This document shows, in pieces, positions 53,601 through 64,000 of a stretch of 64,000 nucleotides of DNA (position 1 is the stretch's first letter; each line of letters begins with the position of its first letter). The translations under genes were made by a program, and so were the position numbers. The notes beneath the pieces were generated by a model, which saw only the letters and a list, made by a program, of their open reading frames with translations, had not been told where the DNA came from and made no database searches. Source of the stretch: Daucus carota subsp. sativus (lineage: Eukaryota; Streptophyta; Magnoliopsida; Apiales; Apiaceae); assembly GCF_001625215.2 (NCBI RefSeq), contig NC_030388.2, positions 19,280,058 to 19,344,057 on the forward strand. Direction: 5' to 3'.

Positions 53601-54257
53601 ATAACCATTCCATAGTCCCGTCCTCGTCCAAATTAACGAATCTTTTGACACAAAATATTGTGGAAAACCATTAGGATCAAGTCCATGTGAAAAACTGCCA
53701 ACTGATGGATCAACGTCACTTCTCCATGATGAAAAGATCCTGTTCAGACCAGTTACCAGGTCTATCCCATGTTTCATGCCAGGTAGCAAATTGTCTCCGG
53801 GGTGATCAAAGCTCTGCCATTTAAAATCTTCTACGCTGTTGAAATCAGGATGCCCTTCCCTTAAAACTAAATTCCCTGTATCTAATAGCTGTGCAACAGG
53901 ATTCTTCATTGATACAGACGTATTCGATGACCATATTACCCCAGTACTATTATCAACCAATTGCAATGTAATTCCCTTGCGATTGACCTGCACTAAGCCT
54001 GAGGTGTTCATGAGAGGAACATCTCTATTAGCAACCCAAACAACAGTCCCTCTGGATATTTTCCTGTACCAGATGCCCAGATATCGATTCGTCGAACTAC
54101 CTGGGCTGAAAAATCCAAGTTCAAACTCTCCACCTGCTGATGTGATAGTATCACCATCTCGAAAACTCTGATGCATTCTGATGGTATCAACTGCCACGGA
54201 CCTTGTTATGGTACAGATTAAAATGTAGCAAGCCAAAATAATAGTATTCAACTCCAT
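50666..54257 (-). CDS. G-type lectin S-receptor-like Ser/Thr kinase, array copy C
   Basis: Seven exons are visible: 54257-52976, 52863-52738, 52541-52384, 52076-51866, 51767-51530, 51441-51291 and 50974-50666. Every exon has exactly the same length as in copy A, so the product is also 824 aa. The start is ATG at 54257 ([20 protein letters not shown]); an in-frame ATG 30 codons upstream exists but would place the signal peptide internally. Lectin, SLG, EGF-like, PAN, TM and kinase parts are all present, with [15 protein letters not shown] Lys534, HRDLKASN and DFG. Differences from A include [10 protein letters not shown] against [10 protein letters not shown] after the DFG Asp, and NDEGF against REEGF in the PAN entry. 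Intron 6 carries a Harbinger MITE. Near-identity to A in coding sequence and introns points to a recent duplication. Confidence 0.93.
51043..51271. mobile_element. PIF/Harbinger MITE in intron 6 of kinase copy C, 229 bp
   Basis: Perfect inverted ends GGCCCTGCTC and GAGCAGGGCC, followed inward by a second inverted block (GAGTTTTTTTA and ATAACTC, weak). TTA duplicates flank it at 51040-51042 and 51272-51274. Copy A has the exact empty site (CACTTAGTATATT near 39479-39491). Confidence 0.92.
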
Positions 54258-54399
54258 TATCTTGCAAAATGAATGTAGTTTGCATAATTTAACCACAATC
54301 CAGGTGAACCAAATACTATATAGTACCAACAATTTTAGTCCTATCATTATAGCCACTTGGATACCTTAAATACCTATCCTAAAAAATAAAAAAATACAG

Positions 54400-54769
54400 G
54401 GGCCGGTTGGGTGAGCTTAAGTGCTTTCTGCTTAAAGTAAAAAAATTGAAGTATAAGTTAGAAACAAGTTAAGACTTATAAGTGATTAAAATGTTTAGAA
54501 AAGAAGTAAAAGCCATGAAACAAAAGCTAGTGGGCCGTTTAAGTTAGCTTAAAAGAAGTGACTTCTTACTTAAACTAAAGAAGTGAAGTAGAAGTTAGAA
54601 GTAAATAAGTTAATAAAGTGTTTAGAAAAGAAGTAGAAGTTGTGAGAGAAAAGCTAGCATTCTCAGCTTCTTAAAAGTGATTCTTATAAAAGCCTCAGTA
54701 TTCTCGACTTCTTATAAGTACTTCTAACTTATAAACCTAGAAGCCGGGTTTTGCCCGTCCAAACACCCA
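54400..54769. mobile_element. Insertion upstream of copy C with degenerate repeated ends
   Basis: Left GGGCCGGTTGGGTGAGCTTAA, right GCCCGTCCAAACACCC. The internal segment GGGCCGTTTAAGTTAGCTTAA near 54535 repeats the left end, so it may be two nested or tandem copies. Copy A's upstream region lacks it: flanks ATAAAAAA and GCTTGACTTTGATT correspond to near-contiguous sequence at about 42970-43010. Superfamily not assigned. Confidence 0.65.
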
Positions 54770-55194
54770 AGCTTGACTTTGATTATAAAAGTCGGTTAGC
54801 ACCTTAAATCTGAAAAGTTTAGTCTTTGATTCGTTGTGATTGTATTATTGGTTTCAGACTTTAACATAAACCTATTCGTCGTAGTCAGAAGTCAGAGGCT
54901 AGGAGGTGCATCTGTCGGGTCTGATATATAAATATTACTATATTTGAATATGAAATTAGTGGTTAAAAGCTTGATTGTGAGTTAAGAATCTAAGCACCTG
55001 ATCACTGGCGGCGTCTCTCAGCTGCCACTGACATGAAGCCAAATGCTCAATTCTTAATTCCCAGGTCGCAGGTTGCTGTGCAAACTATAAATAGTTAAAT
55101 ACTCTTGGCATGTATTGATATTTCTGGATGATGAAATATGGCCGCATATTCTACCAGTTCATGACCCTGCAGGCTGCAGGGCACGGCTGACTTA

Positions 55195-55834
55195 GAGCAT
55201 CTCCATCCATCTAAAGCCCTTGGCTAAAAGGTGAGTTGGCTTACTTAAAATAAAAAAATTTAGCCAACAGCTCCAAAAACTCAACTCCAACCATACTCAC
55301 CTGTTGTCTATAAATTTAGCCATGGATGGCTAAATTTGTCGAACCTCTACAGGTCTGTAAGAAAATCTGTAGAAAGATTGTACATCATTTATTACCATAT
55401 TGAACTGATATATATTCTATTTTAACAATTTAAAATATTAATAACATACTATTTTTAAATTATAGCCAACCAATATAGCCAGTACCATTGAACCAAAATG
55501 TCTTACAGGTTCAGCAAATTTTACATAATGTCTTACAGGTCCAATTTAGCCAACGATTATAGCCAACGCCGTTGGAGATGCTCTAAATTTGTCGAACCTC
55601 TACACGTCTGTAAGAAAATCTGTAGGAAGATTGTACATCATTTATTACCATATTGAAATGATATATTCTATTTTAACAATTTAAAATATTAATAACATAC
55701 TATTTTTAAATTATAGCCAACCAATATAGCCAGTACCATTGAAGCAAAATGTCTTACAGGTTCAGCAAATTTTACATAATGTCTTACAGCTTCAATTTAG
55801 CCAACGATTATAGCCAACGCCGTTGGAGATGCTC
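55195..55834. mobile_element. Harbinger-type MITE with internal tandem duplication, 640 bp
   Basis: The outer ends are TTA-GAGCATCTCCA and TGGAGATGCTC-TTA. Inside, a segment of about 252 bp is present twice in tandem (55331-55583 and 55584-55834), each ending in the terminal sequence GCCGTTGGAGATGCTC. The right end of the element is therefore duplicated. Confidence 0.85.
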
Positions 55835-57748
55835 TTATATAACATTTGTAATTTTATCATCTATATTTTAAATTTAAATATTTTGGTTAATTAATGATAA
55901 AAAAATTTCATTATAACACTTATATCAAAAGACCCGTAGAATAATATTGATCGGTTCATAAAATTCGACCGATCAATAAAATTATTAATATTTAATTTTA
56001 ATAAAATAATAATAATATTATATAGTATAATATAAATAGATAGTATAAATATATGATATTACTTTTAAAGTGATAACATAGAATAATTAAGAATAACATT
56101 AATATATTTAATTTTAACATATCATATGTTATATATTAATAATTATATATAATAATAATATCATCGGTTTTTTAGTTAGGAATTACAAAATATAAATCAT
56201 TTTAGTTAAAAAAGATTTTTTTTCTGTCGGTAATTAAAAAGGATAATTGATTATATAAGTAGTCCATAATTCGGCCCAAGTACCGACAGACCCATCAACT
56301 TTTAATGTTCGGCTTTAATCGTATAGCTATTAACCTCGGTTTAGGAAAAAAGAAAATCATAGATTTCTGAACTATTAACATTTTATTGTCTAGACCCTGA
56401 ACTAAAAATTCGATTCTTTGTGTTACTTACCTTTTTGTTTTCTAATCTAAGTTCTTCCGTTAAAAAGATTCTAACGACATTATAATCATAAAGCTATGGT
56501 TCTTGATGTTCATACAGATCAAAGCAATTTTAAAGGTATTTGTGATATCCAAACTTAAAGTTCAGGTAATCAAATTAAAATCTGAATCGCCACAGTTATA
56601 TGACACCAATTTTCACAAACAAAGTTTAATTTAGTAAATCATAAATTTAGGTTCTTAAATTCGATCAAGAATCCTAAATTTATAGTTCATTTTAGGATTT
56701 TTTTTTTGAATTAAACCTTCAAATTTTGTGACGTGAGCTGCTATAGTAATTTTGTCCCTTGTTGGCTTTAAAATTGGGTGGGAAACCATAAATCTTGTAG
56801 CATCTATTAATACTGTAATCAAGAAATTTACAATGTGTGCAATAAAAGTGTGAGCTTGCTTTTTAGTTCTTTTGTTGACAGCATTTGAGAAAGCTTTGGG
56901 CTTGAAATTGTTGGACATGTTCTGATATGTATTGGTTTTCCTCTAGTTCTTCTGTTGTCGTTATATTTCTTCTTACCTGTCAAGAAAGCTATAGATTCAC
57001 TTTCATATTGTCAAAAATTCCTCGTGTCTTTCTTCATGAACAAAAAGCCGATGAGCTTAAGAAACACTTGATAAAAGACTCATCATAAAAATGTTCCTCC
57101 TTACTGGAGCAAACTAATCATTAAGCTTCAGCATGAAAATGTTCTTTTACTGAAAATGTTGTCTCTGTTGAATTTTGATAGACAACTTACAAGCTATGTT
57201 ACCTGACTCTTCATTTTTCTTCGAATATCCGTGTCAGACACTCGACACTCCATTTTTCTTCGAATATCTGTGTTGGACCCTCGACGCTCGGGCAATGGTA
57301 TGGACACCGCGACAATTATTTTAGGCCAGAAACATGTAAAATTTTCAAAATATTGCCGAGTCCATCACTCGCATATATCCATGTACAACTTAAGCCGTGT
57401 CCGGATAATATAGGTTACAAGTGCACTTGTTGCACGTACCGTATGGTAATGGATTTGTGCCAGCAAGACTATCCCAGATAGTCAGAAACAGTTAGATTTC
57501 CTTGAATTAACTCTGAAAGTCGTTTCTGTAAATCAACTCATCTTATTAAATGAGAGAGATTGCAACTTGAGTGAATGAGTACATGAATGAATGAATACGA
57601 GAGAGAGAGAGTTGAGCCTATTATATACAGAGTAGCTAGTAACAGAAAGATGGCGGTAAAGTTAGTTAGTCTAACTAACTGTACAGCTGTCATTGCAGAC
57701 CAGTAAAATTGCATTATAAAAATAGATCAATGTAGGTAAAATGATTGA

Positions 57749-61217
<3,469 letters not shown>

Positions 61218-62054
61218 TATCTTGCACTCTTCTAACTTGCAAAATGCCAAAATCTATTTCTAGTAATGCATAACCTGACCCCAACCAAGGAAAAACAAAT
61301 TTGTTAGTTAAAAAATAACATTTTTGCCTCTGTCAAACTTATAGCAACTTGGATTAAAATAAAAACTATACTATTATCAGTAATTGAAAGTTGAGTCTCT
61401 GATTATAATAATCAGTTAGCACTTGGATCTGATTTGTAGATTTTAATAAAAACGAATTGTGCCGTACTCAGATGTCAGTTCTTGACCTGTTCACTCTGAT
61501 ATAGGAATATGATATTAGTGATTAAATCTTGACTTTGATCAGAAGAGTTGAGAATCTAAGCACCTTGTCACTAGCGGCGACCTGGTCTCTCAGCAGCCAT
61601 TTACATGAAGCTAAATGTTCCATTTTAAGTTCCAAGGTCAAAGGATGCTATGCAAACTCAATAGACTTATGACATGGTATTGATCTGTTTTGAATAATGA
61701 AATATAAAGCCCTTTTGGATAAATACTAATGACGTGCTAGTTTCCGGCAAGTACACAGACTAGTTCGTAATTTATGGAAACTTCAGGAGTTCAGGGTTTG
61801 TTTATGTTTTTTGAAAACATAAGAGACTGGTTTAACATGTTCAGAAAGTTGAAGGGACCCAACTTTAAGTTTCCATCAGATATAAAGAAAGATATTAGGG
61901 TACCTTCTTCCTTTACTAATTAAATTATTTGACTACTTACACGTAAAATAATTTGCATCTTGTCTAGTAGGATTTGGGTGCTGGGATTCTGCGTACAAGA
62001 AAGTGAGAAAGTGAAAGACAAAATGATTGAATCAATTTCTTCAAATACAATATG
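61218..62054. other. Upstream region of kinase copy D
   Basis: Matches the upstream region of copy A by eye up to CAAATACAATATG (62043-62054), where an LTR element interrupts it. Shared text includes TTAGCACTTGG and AGTGATTAAATCTTGACTTT. This should hold the promoter. Confidence 0.65.
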
Positions 62055-64000
62055 TGTGACAGCCCGAGAATCCGGGGGTCTGGATTCTGACGTCACCACA
62101 CAAAATCATTCTAAAACACTTTTGAAAACCTGTATTTTTGAAAAAGGTAATAAAATCAAAGGATTTAAAACCTGAAAACTTTAGTAAAAGATTTAAAAGA
62201 AAACACTTTAACCCCCTAAAAACAGGATCGCATCCAGGTTACAGTATTGAAATTAGAATCAACCACTATCAATTAACAATGTCTTACAATCTCAGATCAT
62301 CTTCGATGAGAAGAATCACTGCCAATCTATTCAAATTATGATTACATCTGAATCTCAATAACACAACTCTATCTAGAACCAACCTTGACAATCTCCCTGG
62401 ACATTCCACTTGTCCTCTGGATATTCTATAACTCTGACTCCTCGCTTAGCCTTAGCCATACTCGCAACCTCAATCAAGCAATTCATCTCTAAGCTTTTCT
62501 GAAATGGTTAAAAAGGAATAGCAAGGGTGAGCAACAATGCTCAGCAAGTGTATATAAGCAACAATAGTCCTGAAATATCTTATCAGGGTTCACAAGTTCA
62601 GGATATGTAATTGAAAACTTCACAACTCTTATCAGCAATTGAAATCAGAATTCAAACTTACAGAAGAATTGTCGAATTGGATTCATCACATTTTTACTTA
62701 AAAACCAAAGGTTAGGCTGCTGATCAGTCACGCACTAACCCCGAACATGGCACACAGCCCTGCTCTCTATACTGGATCCAAGGCACACATTGGCCTATAA
62801 TTGACCACGAATCTGGTCTGACCACGAATCTGGTCCACATGTTTTATAAAAACTAATCCAATTCTAACAATTGAAATCAATAGACAATTCAATCAACAGA
62901 ACAGAATCATAATCATTATCAGCAACAGAAATATTTCAAATCAACTTTTGGGAATCAACATTTCATAAACCACAGTCTGTCTTTTGATAAATCATAGTTC
63001 AGGAAATTCCTAACTATTCAGTATCCTCCAGTATCGGCTAAGCAACTGAATTTAGCCTGCTAAACCAGCATGACAATGGCGGGTTGAATAATCAAGAAGA
63101 TCCCATTTCATTCTAGGCTCTAACTATCATTGAGCAACACATGCTTCAATGACGGTCTGAACTTCGAATTAATTTGTAGAACTGGTATTTTTAAAATCTT
63201 GAGGATTGGAAAGAATGGATCAAAATAGAAAGTTGAGAGTAATTAGGTGTTTGGCTTTTCAAAACTTGGAAGAAGAAAACAATCATGGGATTCATTCTCA
63301 GAAGTAAGAGTTTGCTTGAGAAGGGTCTCAGCATAAACAATATCATAATCTTGACAGAATAATCAGAACATGCAATATATATATGAGGAAGGATTTAGGA
63401 ATACTTGCCTTAAATCCGCTTCCACACACATAGCTTAATCTCATCTTTCCACTTTCACACTCTATGCATATCATAGTCTCTAGACCATCTTTGGCTATAC
63501 TCTATTCGCCACACTGCTTCGTTTACTCGATTCGTTCCTTATTCGCTTTGTAACATCGTTTGACCTTCTGAACGTCTTCGATCGTATCCGTCTCGTCCAA
63601 ACCCTTTACGAGAATAAGATACTACCATTATCACTAAATAATCTATTGATTCTTATCTCTACTTATCAACTCGGTAGCATAACCTATCGCATACACATAT
63701 CACGTATATCGATACCCACTTATATAACTCTTTAAACTCATCAAATATCACTTAACACATAATCATGCTTTGACTCTACCATATAGTCTAATCATATTTC
63801 ACATAACATATTATCAATTAATATCATATAAATCTTATCGAAAATCCGACATCGTCTCGTCTATTTATTAGACTATCCACCTGTTATCCTATCTCAATCA
63901 ACAATCAATCAACCAAATCCAATCACTATAATCCATATGCTTTTATCCGACATATATCAAGACACGACACTATGTCATTTAATCATTTATCACATGTATG
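62055..64000 (+). mobile_element. LTR-type element, 5' end, running out of the window
   Basis: Begins TGTGACAGCCCGAG exactly where the homology to the copy A upstream region stops (A continues CAATATGCGCATAG near 43755). TGTGACA-CCC starts are typical of plant gypsy LTRs. At least 1.95 kb is present. No coding domain is visible, so this is probably a long LTR; the 3' end, TSD and any internal region lie outside. Confidence 0.62.

Larger units (their letters stand above)
54258..57748. other. Spacer between kinase copies C and D
   Basis: The first part is C promoter-like sequence shared with A and D, interrupted by the element at 54400-54769. A Harbinger-type MITE follows at 55195-55834. Between 55840 and 57748 the DNA is AT-rich with no element or gene I can define; the minus-strand ORF at 56655-56918 has no family resemblance. 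Confidence 0.55.

Noticed and set aside
52593-54171. Plus-strand ORFs across kinase exons (also at 41243, 42572, 60136, 60943)
   Set aside because: They are antisense shadows recurring at the same place in each paralogue.
54258-54356. Upstream ATG of kinase copy C adding 30 residues
   Set aside because: It would bury the signal peptide; copies A and D start at the equivalent MEL codon.

Overview
This is a nuclear genome window from a flowering plant, almost certainly a eudicot. The evidence is intron-rich plant gene families (ARF, remorin, G-type lectin receptor kinases, OSCA/ERD4, augmin), AT-rich intergenic DNA, and dense MITE, LTR and Helitron debris. I would lean towards an asterid, but nothing in the sequence settles the family. 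All exon models were assembled by hand from reading frame, GT/GC-AG borders and remembered protein families; no alignment was run.

Positions 1-36400 are gene-dense with single-copy housekeeping or regulatory genes. They are the 3' part of a remorin (+), a complete ARF6-type auxin response factor (-, 14 coding exons, 924 aa, miR167 site, one GC-AG intron), augmin subunit 2 (+, 6 exons, 251 aa), a SUMO gene (-, 3 exons, 105 aa), an ERD4/OSCA3.1-type mechanosensitive channel (+, 6 exons, 719 aa) and Mediator subunit 19 (-, 5 coding exons, 212 aa plus a probable 5'UTR intron). From memory, remorin, ARF6 and ERD4 lie in this order in Arabidopsis (At1g30320, At1g30330, At1g30360), so this looks like conserved microsynteny with AUG2 and SUMO between ARF6 and ERD4. 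Introns and spacers carry MITEs of several superfamilies, many with exact target-site duplications.

Positions 37150-38931 hold a small non-autonomous LTR element in the order LTR fragment-internal-LTR-internal-LTR, with initiator-tRNA-Met-type primer sites and no recognisable coding domain.

Positions 39109-61217 are a tandem array of G-type lectin S-receptor-like kinases, all on the minus strand. Three are intact seven-exon genes (A 39109-42846, C 50666-54257, D 57749-61217; 824, 824 and 817 aa). One is a relic (B, 45021-46073) truncated at both ends, with a one-base deletion at a splice junction. A and C are the closest pair. Each copy carries its own transposon insertions, and the paralogues preserve matching empty sites: a Mutator-type MITE in A, a hAT MITE in B, a Harbinger MITE in C, and an LTR element just upstream of D. 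A 3033-bp solo LTR with a 5-bp TSD sits between B and C, inside an AT-rich tandem array.

Positions 62055-64000 are the start of another LTR-type element that runs out of the window. I found no rRNA, convincing tRNA, CRISPR or prokaryotic feature. No new biochemical system is evident. The most useful novelty is the paralogue array with datable insertions and the small tandem LTR element.
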